Shown: one piece after another, positions 1 through 6,890 of the stretch
Numbering within the stretch: the stretch's first letter is position 1
Layout of the letters: the number at the start of each line of letters is the position of its first letter
DNA from: DATDAW01 sp036524675
GTDB lineage: Bacteria; Verrucomicrobiota; Verrucomicrobiia; Chthoniobacterales; DASVRZ01
Direction: 5' to 3'
NCBI GenBank assembly: GCA_036524675.1
Contig: DATDBU010000153.1
Span: 1-19,865, forward strand
Length of the DNA stretch: 19,865 nucleotides
The notes under the pieces: model-generated
Database searches by the model: none
Seen by the model: only the letters and a program-made list of their open reading frames with translations
Told to the model about the DNA's origin: nothing
Program-made: the position numbers and the translations under genes

Positions 1-156
1 GGCTGGTCACTGCCGCAGCAGCCACCGCCGAAAGTCTTTACACACCAACTCGCCGGTGTGTGGACAACCTAACCCCGTTTTTTTCGATCCGCCTCTCTGC
101 GAACCCTCACAACTTGCTCTCCGTCTGCGAAAGTCAGGCTAACATATATTTGACCT

Positions 157-291
157 GTAAATTTGCAGTAAAACTTTGCCGCGTTGGAGCGGTATAGCAT
201 GGCAAACATCCGCGCGAGGTTACCAGAGGAAACGTCCGGCATCAAAACGAAAAGACGTCGCAGGCCGGCCTCGGTGGCCCATCCACGCAGG
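157..291. repeat. Dispersed ~130-bp element, copy 1
   Basis: This segment aligns almost end to end with 1626-1755, at roughly three-quarters identity by eye and with only 1-nt gaps. The best conserved blocks are GCGGTATAGCATGGC (about 189-203) and ATCAAAACGAAAAG (about 240-254). Both copies can be read on the plus strand as a peptide starting MANIR, but a 1-nt indel shifts the frame midway. That argues against conservation as protein. On the minus strand the element contains a GGCC-rich stem followed by a T-rich stretch. A partial third copy lies at 1069-1103. Confidence 0.7.
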
Positions 292-327
292 AATTGCTTC
301 GTCGTTAGACGATGTAGCGGGAATCAC

Positions 328-353
328 CGCAAAGGCGCGAAGACGCAAAGGAG
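328..353 (+). repeat. Short CGCAAAGG microrepeat
   Basis: CGCAAAGG occurs at the start of this segment and again, as ACGCAAAGG, near its end, separated by CGCGAAG. This makes a degenerate two-to-three-unit purine-rich tandem repeat. It resembles simple dispersed repeats common in the intergenic DNA of some environmental bacteria. That comparison is from memory and cannot be verified here. No function is proposed. Confidence 0.4.
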
Positions 354-418
354 AAGAGGGGAACACACAGATCACCGTCGCAACGTTTTTTCCATTGCTC
401 CTGCTCTTTAACTTTAAC

Positions 419-535
419 TTACTCTGCGACCGAGGAACCGCCTAGCGCAAGGAGGCTGCCGAGAACACAGCCCACACAGAGCGCGAAGAATCCAAGGACT
501 TTCGTGGTCCGATTGAGAAGGTTTCGGATTCTCAT
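419..535 (-). CDS. Possible small single-pass membrane protein (38 aa)
   Basis: A 38-codon frame runs from an ATG at 535 to a TAA at 419, starting MRIRNLLNRT. It has a basic N-terminus (three Arg and one Lys in the first 12 residues), one hydrophobic segment (about residues 13-32, rich in Leu, Gly, Val and Cys), and a short polar tail ending VAE. This is the layout of a small inner-membrane protein or an uncleaved signal anchor. A GAGAG lies about 10 nt before the start and could be a weak ribosome-binding site. It begins 49 bp after the stop of the secreted protein at 585-1034 and could be co-transcribed with it. I do not recognise a family. The support is composition and context only. Confidence 0.4.
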   Translation of the reverse strand: MRIRNLLNRTTKVLGFFALCVGCVLGSLLALGGSSVAE

Positions 536-584
536 AGGTGCGCTCTCAGGGCCTAACTATATGCCTGCAGCGCTTCGTAAGGCA

Positions 585-1034
585 TCATTTCTCCATGGAG
601 TACTTGCGCACGGCTTCTTTGGTGTCCGACATATCGAGCTCGGTAATAAACTCTTCAGCCCAGACGCTCTCCGATTCCCGCTTGGAACGTTGATACTGGT
701 GAAGAATCTTGAGGGCTGCTTCCCGTGGAAGTAAGGCAACCAACGGAACAAAAATTAATCCTTCCTCACCCTGCCACTTCTGAGAGCGCTCCATGACCGC
801 ATGAATGATGTCGGTGCCACGCTCCTCGGCGAGGCGCTTGGACGCACGCCAAAACGCGTTTCCGAACTGATCGCCTCGAGCCTGAGTCTCACTGAAGACT
901 TGCATCAAAGCATCAAGACGTTTCGAGTCTGTCGAAAAGGTCTCGGGATCTGGTTTGTCGGAGGCATATAACACGGCTGCGGCCGCGAAAGCGTAAAACG
1001 CAAACGCCAGAAGAGTATGAGCGGCTGATTTCAT
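585..1034 (-). CDS. Hypothetical secreted or membrane-anchored protein
   Basis: The frame encodes 149 residues from an ATG at 1034 (MKSAAHTLLAF). An ATG at 1058 would add eight residues, and the longer frame to 1178 runs through a repeat fragment. The start at 1034 is preferred because it opens directly into a hydrophobic stretch (residues 4-24) that looks like a Sec signal peptide or N-terminal anchor. The rest is soluble, charged and probably helical, ending in a Glu/Lys-rich tail (SMEK). No catalytic motif is recognisable. It is probably exported to the periplasm or tethered to the inner membrane. A partial copy of the dispersed element (1069-1103) lies just upstream and may form its leader. 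Function unknown. Confidence 0.6.
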   Translation of the reverse strand: MKSAAHTLLAFAFYAFAAAAVLYASDKPDPETFSTDSKRLDALMQVFSETQARGDQFGNAFWRASKRLAEERGTDIIHAVMERSQKWQGEEGLIFVPLVALLPREAALKILHQYQRSKRESESVWAEEFITELDMSDTKEAVRKYSMEK

Positions 1035-1068
1035 AGCGGTGCGAATGGCGCCTGACATACTTTCGACC

Positions 1069-1103
1069 GCGGATTTTTCGGTAAGACTTTGCCGCACAGC
1101 GGA
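1069..1103. repeat. Partial third copy of the dispersed element
   Basis: GTAAGACTTTGCCGC and the flanking TTT and AGCGG blocks match the left part of the element copies at 157-291 and 1626-1755. The rest of the element is not recognisable. It lies immediately upstream of the minus-strand start at 1034 or 1058, in the same relation to a minus-strand frame as the copy at 1626-1755. Confidence 0.45.
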
Positions 1104-1243
1104 AACTGTAGTTAGGGAAGATAAGTGTGAGCGTGTTGAGCGAATGCTAAAAGGAATCCAGCAGGACGTATAATGCAACGTATGATTTCATGTGGGGATA
1201 CTTTGGGCTAACGACTCCGGCTTAGCGACAGGCGGAGCGGGCG

Positions 1244-1294
1244 CGGCTCCTGCCAGTGGCCGGAAAAGGCGGCGGCGGTGTGTCGCAGGAGCCG
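1244..1294. repeat. Inverted repeat, 10-bp perfect arms
   Basis: CGGCTCCTGC at 1244-1253 is matched exactly by GCAGGAGCCG at 1285-1294, with a 31-nt GC-rich loop. It sits in the 157-bp gap between two minus-strand frames. No T-run follows on either strand, so an intrinsic terminator is not supported. A dispersed palindromic repeat is the more likely reading. Nothing else of note was seen between 1179 and 1335. Confidence 0.55.
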
Positions 1295-1335
1295 TGACCG
1301 CGGAGCCTGTTCGCTGCAGCGCATGTTGTTAAGCG

Positions 1336-1716
1336 TCATTGATTGGTGTAGATCGTTTCGTGAGCTAGTTCCTTGTAGCGGGCGACTGCGGTAACGGTGC
1401 GAAAGTCGGAGACCGTGATAAAAAACTCGCTCCCGTCACGAAGGACGTAGCGGAATGTGCCGGCTTCAGGCCCGCCGTGAAAATGGCTGACTGGAACGCC
1501 CTCCGTGCGAGTCACTGGAAACTGCGTCGCGAAGCCATCGGGAACTCCGAACGCGGCGGCGACACCCAACAGGATTCCACGCTTGCCCACGCCGGCACGG
1601 CGGATACTCTTCTTTACGTTCGATCGCAGATTTGCGGTAAAGACTTTATCGTTTTGGGGCGGTATAGCATGGCCAACATCCGTGTAAGATTGTCTGAGGG
1701 AACGCCCGGCAATCAA
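1336..1716 (-). CDS. Hypothetical ORF, start uncertain, possibly degenerate
   Basis: The open frame begins at a TTG (1716) inside a repeat element, so roughly its first 35 residues are repeat-derived. The part that looks coding starts near VKKSIRRAG (about 1611) and continues to a TGA at 1336, about 90 residues. At the expected start there is GTA rather than ATG, so either the true start is an internal GTG or TTG, or the gene has lost its start. The C-terminal 60 residues (from about VTRTEGVPVSHFHGG onward) have a plausible globular mix of beta-type and aromatic residues. I do not recognise a family. It could be a real small protein with a repeat-derived leader, or the tail of a dead gene. 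Confidence 0.35.
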   Translation of the reverse strand: MIAGRSLRQSYTDVGHAIPPQNDKVFTANLRSNVKKSIRRAGVGKRGILLGVAAAFGVPDGFATQFPVTRTEGVPVSHFHGGPEAGTFRYVLRDGSEFFITVSDFRTVTAVARYKELAHETIYTNQ

Positions 1717-1755
1717 AACGAAAAGGCGCCGTAGGGCCCTCCTTCGTGGGCCATC
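1626..1755. repeat. Dispersed ~130-bp element, copy 2
   Basis: This is the second copy of the element at 157-291, ending 31 bp beyond the stop codon of the LolA-like gene. On the minus strand the element begins with GGCCC and GGGCC arms (1748-1752 and 1735-1739) around an 8-nt loop. About 12 nt further on comes a T-rich run (CTTTTCGTTTTG). It could therefore act as a weak terminator for the export operon, although the spacing is not that of a textbook intrinsic terminator. Its far end merges with the start of the ORF at 1336-1716. Confidence 0.7.
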
Positions 1756-1786
1756 TGTAATTCAGAGGAGGCCACGCTGCGATAGG

Positions 1787-2581
1787 CTATTCCGGTGCCC
1801 CTCGTGGAGGCGTGATCTGCTTTAGGCCTTCCGGGGTGAACTCGGCATCTGTGAAGGCAACGCCGCGCTTGATGCGGGAGCCATCGATCTCGGTCGCAAG
1901 GCCGCGTGAGTCGCGCACAGAGAGGTTGACGGGAATGGAATCGCCGCCGTCGAGTGTGATACGCGTAACGACAATCTGGCGTAACAACTGGCCTTTATCG
2001 TTGTATTTCTCGATGCGCAGTGGAATGAGACGATTGGGGTCTACCCACGTGCGAACGCTGGAGTAGGAGGAGCGGCGTCCCTTGCCAGGCTTGGATTCGA
2101 GAATCTGGCAGGCGATATGATCGATCTCGTCCGTGCCGACGATTGCCTGCTGGCTCCAACCGAAGAAGTCGTCAATTACATCTTCGTAGGAGAGGGCGCT
2201 GCCAAATAGCGGCTCGTCAAAGTTCGCGGCACCCAGTTCGCGAACGGCACCGTTCGGAGTGTGGAGCGTCCCGCTGATGCGATTTCCCGACCGGCGCAAT
2301 AGCACGGCCTCTCCCTTCCGTTCCTTGGGAAAAAGCACTTGATAGACAAGATCGGCGTTTCCTCGCGAGACGCGCGATTTGATTTGAAGTTGGAGGACGT
2401 TGGCAGTTCCACCGGGAATGTCCATCCGCACACGAATGTAAGCGGTGCCTTGCTGTTTTGCAGCGAGATGAGCAGCCAGCTCGGCTGCCGGGGCAGCAGG
2501 GCGGTCCGATTCCGCAGCCAACAGGGAGCATGTTAGGAGGAAAAGGCCAAGAAAGATAGCAGTGATCAAACGATGGGGCAT
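1787..2581 (-). CDS. LolA-like outer-membrane lipoprotein-sorting protein
   Basis: The product is 264 residues from an ATG at 2581, chosen because it opens directly into a Sec signal peptide (MPHRLITAIFLGLFLLTCSL, likely cleaved after LLAA at about residue 23). An upstream frame to 2701 overlaps the permease. Cys18 is preceded by Thr rather than a small lipobox residue, so a soluble periplasmic protein is more likely than a lipoprotein. The mature part matches the LolA-like outer-membrane lipoprotein-sorting family by pattern. It has repeated beta-strand segments, an SYEDV motif (131-135), a DHIACQIL strand, a WVDPNRLIPLRIEKYN segment and a late ITLDGGDSIPV strand. Such proteins form a half-barrel that carries acyl chains across the periplasm. 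It is last in the operon, 58 bp after the ABC permease, suggesting it accepts the exported lipid. The family call is fairly secure; the cargo is inferred. Confidence 0.8.
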   Translation of the reverse strand: MPHRLITAIFLGLFLLTCSLLAAESDRPAAPAAELAAHLAAKQQGTAYIRVRMDIPGGTANVLQLQIKSRVSRGNADLVYQVLFPKERKGEAVLLRRSGNRISGTLHTPNGAVRELGAANFDEPLFGSALSYEDVIDDFFGWSQQAIVGTDEIDHIACQILESKPGKGRRSSYSSVRTWVDPNRLIPLRIEKYNDKGQLLRQIVVTRITLDGGDSIPVNLSVRDSRGLATEIDGSRIKRGVAFTDAEFTPEGLKQITPPRGAPE

Positions 2582-2639
2582 TGGACAATTTACAGGTTCA
2601 GGACGCGGTCCGGAGGGCGGATTACCGCGACGGTACGTT

Positions 2640-3755
2640 TCAAGTTTGTAACGCCTGGCTTGGCGCAAGACGGGAACTGCGCCATGCGGGATAGAGTCCA
2701 CTGAGGACTCCGACCACCAGGGCGATCACGACGGCTTCGATCATGAGAGTGACGCTCAGCTCGGGCTCTAGCAGGCCGCGAATGGCGGGAGCCGACTGCA
2801 TCAATTGAACGCCGACAACGCCTAGAGCTACTCCGACGATGCCGCCCAGCAAGCCTAGCAATGCCGATTCCCATAACACCATGCGGACAATCCGGCTCCG
2901 TTTCCACCCGAGCGCGAGCAGAATGCATATCTCCTGTTTCCGTTCGAACATGGTCATGAGCATCGTGTTCATGACGCCGAGGACGCCTACGAGAATGGCC
3001 AGCAGCGAAGTGCCCCAGCTCATGGCGCTGATGATTCGGTAGCCCTCCGTATTGCGCAAATGCTCCCCCGCAGCCTCAGCATGCGCTTCCGGGATAAGAC
3101 GCGACATTTCCTCGCGCAACCGCTTCATCCCAGCCTCGCCTGTGCCGGGAGTCACGCGAACGTCAATCGCGCTGATACGGTCCTGGTTGCCCGTGATTTC
3201 CTGGAGCAACGGCAACGCGAGAATGACCGAGCCGTTTTCGACCAAGGCGCCGCCATCCACGATTCCCACGACAGAGAGTTCGTCTGTCTCGATCTGGATG
3301 GTGTCGCCCACGTGTTTGCCGAGCACTTCTGCTGCGGTTTGACCGAGAACTACGGCGCGTTCTGAGGCATCGTGCGGCATCCTGCCGGTAAGCAGTTTGA
3401 GGTTTTCCCAAGCGAACCCGCCCCATTCCCGCGCCGAGACGATCATCATCTCCGAATTTTCAATACTCATCAGATCCACGAGAATCGAGCACGTCGCCGC
3501 CACACCCGGCAAATGGGCGATGCGGTCCCGCGTGGCAGCGGGGAAAGGTTTCGGCGTGAGGGACCCACGCATGTTGTGAACGACGATGTCCGTGCCTCGC
3601 GATTTCATTCCTTTGCTCCAACTGGAAATCAGCCCTCGCGACAAGCCCACGAGCGCGACAACGGCAGCAATACCGATTGAAATCCCAACCAGTGTAAGAC
3701 CAGTGCGGACCGGGCGGCGTCTCAGGCCGCGCATCACAACGGAGAGGAAGGTCAT
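2640..3755 (-). CDS. MacB/LolC-type ABC transporter permease
   Basis: The product is 371 residues with the layout of the type VII (mechanotransmission) ABC family. TM1 is at about 19-41, then a periplasmic domain of about 200 residues, then TM2 (about 243-268), TM3 (295-318) and TM4 (333-355). The cytoplasmic stretch after TM2, FERKQEICILLALGWKRSRI (270-289), is the family's typical coupling region. The protein ends with the common YPAWRSSRLAPSQAL motif. Such permeases dimerise and use ATP to drive extraction or extrusion of a substrate at the periplasmic face. LolCDE does this for lipoproteins and MacB for toxins and siderophores. Only one permease is encoded, so a homodimer is expected. No MacA-type adaptor is present, and the next gene is LolA-like, which favours a Lol-style lipid hand-off. 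The start is 1 nt after the ATPase stop. Confidence 0.9.
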   Translation of the reverse strand: MTFLSVVMRGLRRRPVRTGLTLVGISIGIAAVVALVGLSRGLISSWSKGMKSRGTDIVVHNMRGSLTPKPFPAATRDRIAHLPGVAATCSILVDLMSIENSEMMIVSAREWGGFAWENLKLLTGRMPHDASERAVVLGQTAAEVLGKHVGDTIQIETDELSVVGIVDGGALVENGSVILALPLLQEITGNQDRISAIDVRVTPGTGEAGMKRLREEMSRLIPEAHAEAAGEHLRNTEGYRIISAMSWGTSLLAILVGVLGVMNTMLMTMFERKQEICILLALGWKRSRIVRMVLWESALLGLLGGIVGVALGVVGVQLMQSAPAIRGLLEPELSVTLMIEAVVIALVVGVLSGLYPAWRSSRLAPSQALQT

Positions 3756-3756
3756 A

Positions 3757-4482
3757 TCAGTCGGTAGTGGAATGTTTGACGGGATCCCCGTCGAAGATGA
3801 CGTGTCCGTCTTTCATTTGGATCGCACGCGAAGCACGTCGGGCGATGCCCATGTCGTGAGTGACCAGGATGAGCGTCATGTTCTGTTCACGCTGGATTCG
3901 GGTCAGGAGGTCGAGAATGTGATGAGCATTTTCGCTGTCAAGATTCCCGGTGGGTTCGTCCGCCAGAAGCACGGAGGGTCCGTTCGCCAGACTGCGGGCA
4001 ATGGCGACCCGCTGGCGTTCGCCGCCGGAGAGTTTTGCGGGAAAATGATTGACGCGCTTCTCGAGGCCGACGGCTCTCAACAGCTCGATGGCGCGCTCTT
4101 TCCGCTCAGAGGTAGGACGGCTGGTTTCGAACATTGGGATCTGCACGTTCTCCACTGCAGTGAATGTCGGAAGCAAATGAAAGGATTGGAAAATAAAACC
4201 GATCTCCAGCGCCCGATAGGCGGCCGGATTCGGGAGATCCGGGAGTGATTCCCCGCGAAACAACAACGAGCCGCCGCTCGGTCTGTCGAGCGCACCGAGC
4301 ATTTGCAACAAAGTGGTTTTACCGCATCCGCTGGGTCCGATAACGGCGATGAACTCGCCTTCGGCAATCCGAAAATCCACGCCACGCAGCGCGTGGACCT
4401 GGCCGTCGTCGAAATCCTTTCGGAGGTCCCGGGCCTCAAACACGCAGCCCTCATCACCGTCCGTCGCAGCGCCCGGCTTCAT
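3757..4482 (-). CDS. MacB/LolD-family ABC transporter ATPase
   Basis: The product is 241 residues from the ATG at 4482, which overlaps the desaturase stop in an ATGA. The frame is open further upstream, but that part overlaps the desaturase. The ABC motifs are complete: Walker A GPSGCGKTT (49-57), Q-loop Gln99 in FIFQSFHLLP, signature LSGGE (151-155), Walker B with catalytic Glu in LLADEPTGNLDS (172-183), and switch His209 in LVTHD. The ADEPTGNLD form and the FHLLPTFTAVENV segment are typical of the LolD/MacB/FtsE branch. It powers the permease encoded 1 bp downstream at the inner membrane. The tail after about 225 is short. It is translationally coupled to its neighbours on both sides, so it belongs to the same functional unit as the lipid-modifying genes. 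Confidence 0.93.
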   Translation of the reverse strand: MKPGAATDGDEGCVFEARDLRKDFDDGQVHALRGVDFRIAEGEFIAVIGPSGCGKTTLLQMLGALDRPSGGSLLFRGESLPDLPNPAAYRALEIGFIFQSFHLLPTFTAVENVQIPMFETSRPTSERKERAIELLRAVGLEKRVNHFPAKLSGGERQRVAIARSLANGPSVLLADEPTGNLDSENAHHILDLLTRIQREQNMTLILVTHDMGIARRASRAIQMKDGHVIFDGDPVKHSTTD

Positions 4483-5426
4483 AGCTCGCGCCACTGAGAT
4501 CCGGCCCGGGGATTTCCGAGACCTCGCAATAGGTCCAGCAACGCGTGCCGATAGCTGGAAAAGGGTTCCCGCTCGCCTGGCGCCATGGGCATGAGATCCG
4601 CGACGCGCTGAGGCAGTTCCGCGTGCGGCAGCCCGGCGCGCTGGTGGTGCACCCCATGGAAAGGTTCGTGAAGTAGCGTAATCGCCACCAATCGGCCAGG
4701 CCAAGTGTCGGCCACGATGCTTCGGGTCAATCCATTCACTGTGTCTCCGGTGAGGCCGACGTGTTCGATGTATTTCCGCCAGCTTTGCAGGTTGGCGGCG
4801 ATGAAGGCCGGTGCCAGGTACAGCCAGAGAAAGTAACTCCACATTCTCCAATGAGCGACTGCCCAAATAATGGCGATCCAGACAACGGCACTCAGTGCCA
4901 ATTCCCACCAAATGCGCCGCCGCACCCGGCTGCTGCGCACGGGCGAGTTCTTGCGGAGAAAAGCACGAAGAAAAATCATCGGCGTATAAACGAGGCCGAC
5001 GGTTAACTCGAGAATCGCGGCGGTACACCGCACCCATCGCGGGATACGTGGGTGAGCAAATGGCCACATCTCTTCGTCCCGTTCGCTCGACAAGTGCGCG
5101 TGATGGGTTTGATGCACGACGCGATACAGGGTGAAGCTCATGAGGCTGAAAACTCCGATGGCGTTTCCCTCAATGTCATTAAACAACCGGTTCTTGCGGA
5201 GCAGGCTGTGGGACGCTTCATGAAAACCAATCAGAAAGCCGTGCATGAAATGGCTGGCGACCATTACGAGCGGCACCGCAAGCCAGATCCAGCCGTGGTA
5301 CACCGCCAGACCCAGCACCGCTTCCGTGGAGAAAAACAGGATCGAGACTACCTGAAACGCCGCGCGGCTGATCCAGTGGGGACCGCGCTCCTGCTCGACG
5401 GGATCAGCGGACGTAACGTCGTTCAT
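4479..5426 (-). CDS. Membrane fatty acid desaturase (di-iron)
   Basis: The product is 315 residues from the ATG at 5426, which overlaps the stop of the condensation gene (ATGA). The open frame reaches 5555, but that extension lies inside the neighbour. Three histidine boxes are visible: HEASH (69-73), HQTHH (105-109) and HGVHH (257-261), with an additional EHVG at 221-224. The boxes are separated by hydrophobic spans (about 25-63, 82-100, 135-155, 172-212), as in membrane di-iron desaturases and hydroxylases. The family oxidises an acyl chain at the inner membrane, using O2 and an electron donor not encoded here. The short HxxxH spacing in box 1 and the length match acyl-lipid or carotenoid-type desaturase/hydroxylase groups. 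Desaturation, hydroxylation and ketolation cannot be told apart by eye. Within this operon the polyketide acyl product is the likely substrate. Confidence 0.87.
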   Translation of the reverse strand: MNDVTSADPVEQERGPHWISRAAFQVVSILFFSTEAVLGLAVYHGWIWLAVPLVMVASHFMHGFLIGFHEASHSLLRKNRLFNDIEGNAIGVFSLMSFTLYRVVHQTHHAHLSSERDEEMWPFAHPRIPRWVRCTAAILELTVGLVYTPMIFLRAFLRKNSPVRSSRVRRRIWWELALSAVVWIAIIWAVAHWRMWSYFLWLYLAPAFIAANLQSWRKYIEHVGLTGDTVNGLTRSIVADTWPGRLVAITLLHEPFHGVHHQRAGLPHAELPQRVADLMPMAPGEREPFSSYRHALLDLLRGLGNPRAGSQWREL

Positions 5427-6769
5427 GGGGTCGAGTTGAGGTGAGTTGCTACCGTGCTTTCCGGCGAGTGACATATGCTGGCAAGCACGTGGCGAAAGTT
5501 GCGGTCCAAATCTTGAACATCGGATTGCGAAAACATGGTTGGGCGGAACAGCCACACGACTTCCAGCGTTTCATCCTGCTCGGTGATTTCGCACCCGAGG
5601 TCAAATCGGGCCGTGCCGGTGGAGCGCATCTGCAGCTTCGCGGAGAGTGTCGGTAACGCCACATGAGGGACGGGATGATTCTGCAAAGCAAAACGCACCT
5701 GGAAGACGGGATGATATCCTGGCGCAGGCGACTCGCCGATCGCACGCACCAGCTCGGCGAAAGGCATTGCATTGGCAAAGCAATCGACGGTCGTCTGATG
5801 CGTGGCGTTTAGACTCTCCAGAAATGGGATCTTCCCATCCACGCGCGCTCGTAGCGGTACGATTCCGGAGAAATAACCCATCGTCTCGCGCACCGTTTGC
5901 TTGCCGCGGTTGGCGACCGGCGTTCCAACCACGATATCTTCCATACCCGTCCATCGGGAGAGCGTGATCTGAAAAGCCGCAAGGAGCGTGCTGAACAACG
6001 TAACCCCGTTCCGGCGCGCCAGATCTCTTGTTCCGGCAGCAATGTCCGCCGGAATACAGGTTACCCACCGGCGAAGCGTTGCATGGGTGCTCGGCTGCGC
6101 CCAAAGCCTGCGCGAACCCGCGAGCTCGGATTTCCAAAAAGGCGCCCGCCGTTCCAGTTCCGCCGGCTGCCAAAATGCGCGCTCTGCTGCGCCCCATTCG
6201 GTGTAGGAGAGTGGCACTGGCGGCAGCTGGCCGGATCTGCCCAAAACCTCTTGCAGGTAGGCACCGAATAAGTCCTGCACGAAAACCCCGAGCGTCCAAC
6301 CGTCAGCGATGGCGTGATGGATGGCGAAGACAAACACGTGATCGTCCGCCGTGCGCCGAAGGATGATTGCGCGATACAGCGGACCCTGGATGAGGTCGAA
6401 CGGCTCGCAGAAAATTTCCCCGGCGATTTCTTCGACTGCCTCCGACCGACTCTGCGCCGAGGAAAGCTCCCGGAACTCGAGATTTGGATCGCAGCTCTTT
6501 CGAACCATCTGCAGCGGCTGCTCTTTTCCAGGAAGAAAAGAGAGGCGCAGCACTTCCTGCCGTTCTACGACGCGACGGAAAGCGGTTTCGCAGTCGCGCT
6601 TTGTGAGGAGTCCGCGAGCGGGGATGAGGCAGCAGATGTGATTCCCAGGATCCCCAAGTGGCACCGCCGACGCTTCCCACAACTCGCGTTGGGGAAGTGT
6701 CAGCGGGTGAAGGCGCGCTTCGCCGCTTTCGAGCCACTGCTTGAGACGGGTGCGTTTGTCACCAGACAT
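5423..6769 (-). CDS. Free-standing NRPS-type condensation domain protein
   Basis: The product is 448 residues and is a single condensation domain with no adenylation or carrier domain. The core motif HHAIADG (151-157) is intact, with catalytic His152 and structural Asp156. Other family landmarks are LTLPQRELW near 23-31, VVGTPVANR (290-298), MGYFSGIVPLR (297-307) and HPVFQVRF (353-360). Stand-alone C domains and related acyltransferases (for example PapA5-like or SgcC5-like enzymes) take an acyl chain from a carrier protein and pass it to an amine or alcohol. The neighbouring PKS ends in an ACP without a thioesterase, so this enzyme is the obvious off-loading candidate. That role is inference; the domain assignment is firm. 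It is followed by the desaturase through an ATGA overlap. It is separated from the PKS by 1.6 kb of repeats and a transposase, so it may need its own promoter. No clear ribosome-binding site is seen. Confidence 0.88.
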   Translation of the reverse strand: MSGDKRTRLKQWLESGEARLHPLTLPQRELWEASAVPLGDPGNHICCLIPARGLLTKRDCETAFRRVVERQEVLRLSFLPGKEQPLQMVRKSCDPNLEFRELSSAQSRSEAVEEIAGEIFCEPFDLIQGPLYRAIILRRTADDHVFVFAIHHAIADGWTLGVFVQDLFGAYLQEVLGRSGQLPPVPLSYTEWGAAERAFWQPAELERRAPFWKSELAGSRRLWAQPSTHATLRRWVTCIPADIAAGTRDLARRNGVTLFSTLLAAFQITLSRWTGMEDIVVGTPVANRGKQTVRETMGYFSGIVPLRARVDGKIPFLESLNATHQTTVDCFANAMPFAELVRAIGESPAPGYHPVFQVRFALQNHPVPHVALPTLSAKLQMRSTGTARFDLGCEITEQDETLEVVWLFRPTMFSQSDVQDLDRNFRHVLASICHSPESTVATHLNSTP

Positions 6770-6778
6770 GCGAGTACA

Positions 6779-6876
6779 GTTTCGCCGCTAACGCGGCTTT
6801 CGTTTGATGTTTGGTTTCCTTTCCGTGGCCTCCGTGGCCTCCGTGGCCTCCGTGGCCTCGCTGCGCTCGACCACGG
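6779..6876. repeat. Solo right end of the IS200-like element
   Basis: This segment holds TTTCGCCGCTAACGCGGC (about 6779-6796) and then, after a short spacer, a 27-bp palindrome at 6850-6876 (arms CCGTGG and CCACGG around TCGCTGCGCTCG). The same two parts, in the same order and orientation, form the right flank of the transposase at 7659-7723, but here no transposase is attached. It begins 10 bp upstream of the condensation gene start, so it forms most of that gene's leader. Confidence 0.75.
6822..6857 (+). repeat. Four exact 9-bp tandem repeats
   Basis: TCCGTGGCC is repeated four times without change (6822-6830, 6831-6839, 6840-6848, 6849-6857). It appears to have expanded from the first arm of the adjacent 27-bp palindrome, since other copies of that palindrome have only one unit. 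It lies about 55 bp upstream of the condensation gene start. Perfect identity suggests a recent expansion and a site prone to copy-number change. Confidence 0.85.
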
Positions 6877-6890
6877 CTACTAATATTACC

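Larger units (their letters stand above)
1..418. other. Intergenic region with repeats, no convincing gene
   Basis: I see no gene I can support here. The stretch holds a small inverted repeat (ACACACC at 40-46 with GGTGTGT at 55-61, 8-nt loop). A run of seven T lies at 78-84, too far from that stem for a standard intrinsic terminator. The stretch also holds a copy of a 130-bp dispersed element (157-291) and a short purine-rich microrepeat (328-353). Plus-strand reading frames of 75-89 codons cross these repeats, but their translations are low-complexity and basic and look like repeat read-through. Confidence 0.6.

Noticed and set aside
40..84. Intrinsic terminator at the left edge
   Set aside because: The 7-bp stem is followed by the T-run only after about 16 nt, which does not fit the usual adjacent U-tract.
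176..445. 89-codon plus-strand frame at the left edge
   Set aside because: It covers the dispersed element and a microrepeat. The matching frame in the second element copy is broken by an indel and a stop.
2640..3755. Classical MacB macrolide exporter
   Set aside because: The ATPase and permease are separate polypeptides and no MacA-type adaptor is encoded. The LolA-like neighbour makes a Lol-style lipid route the better fit.
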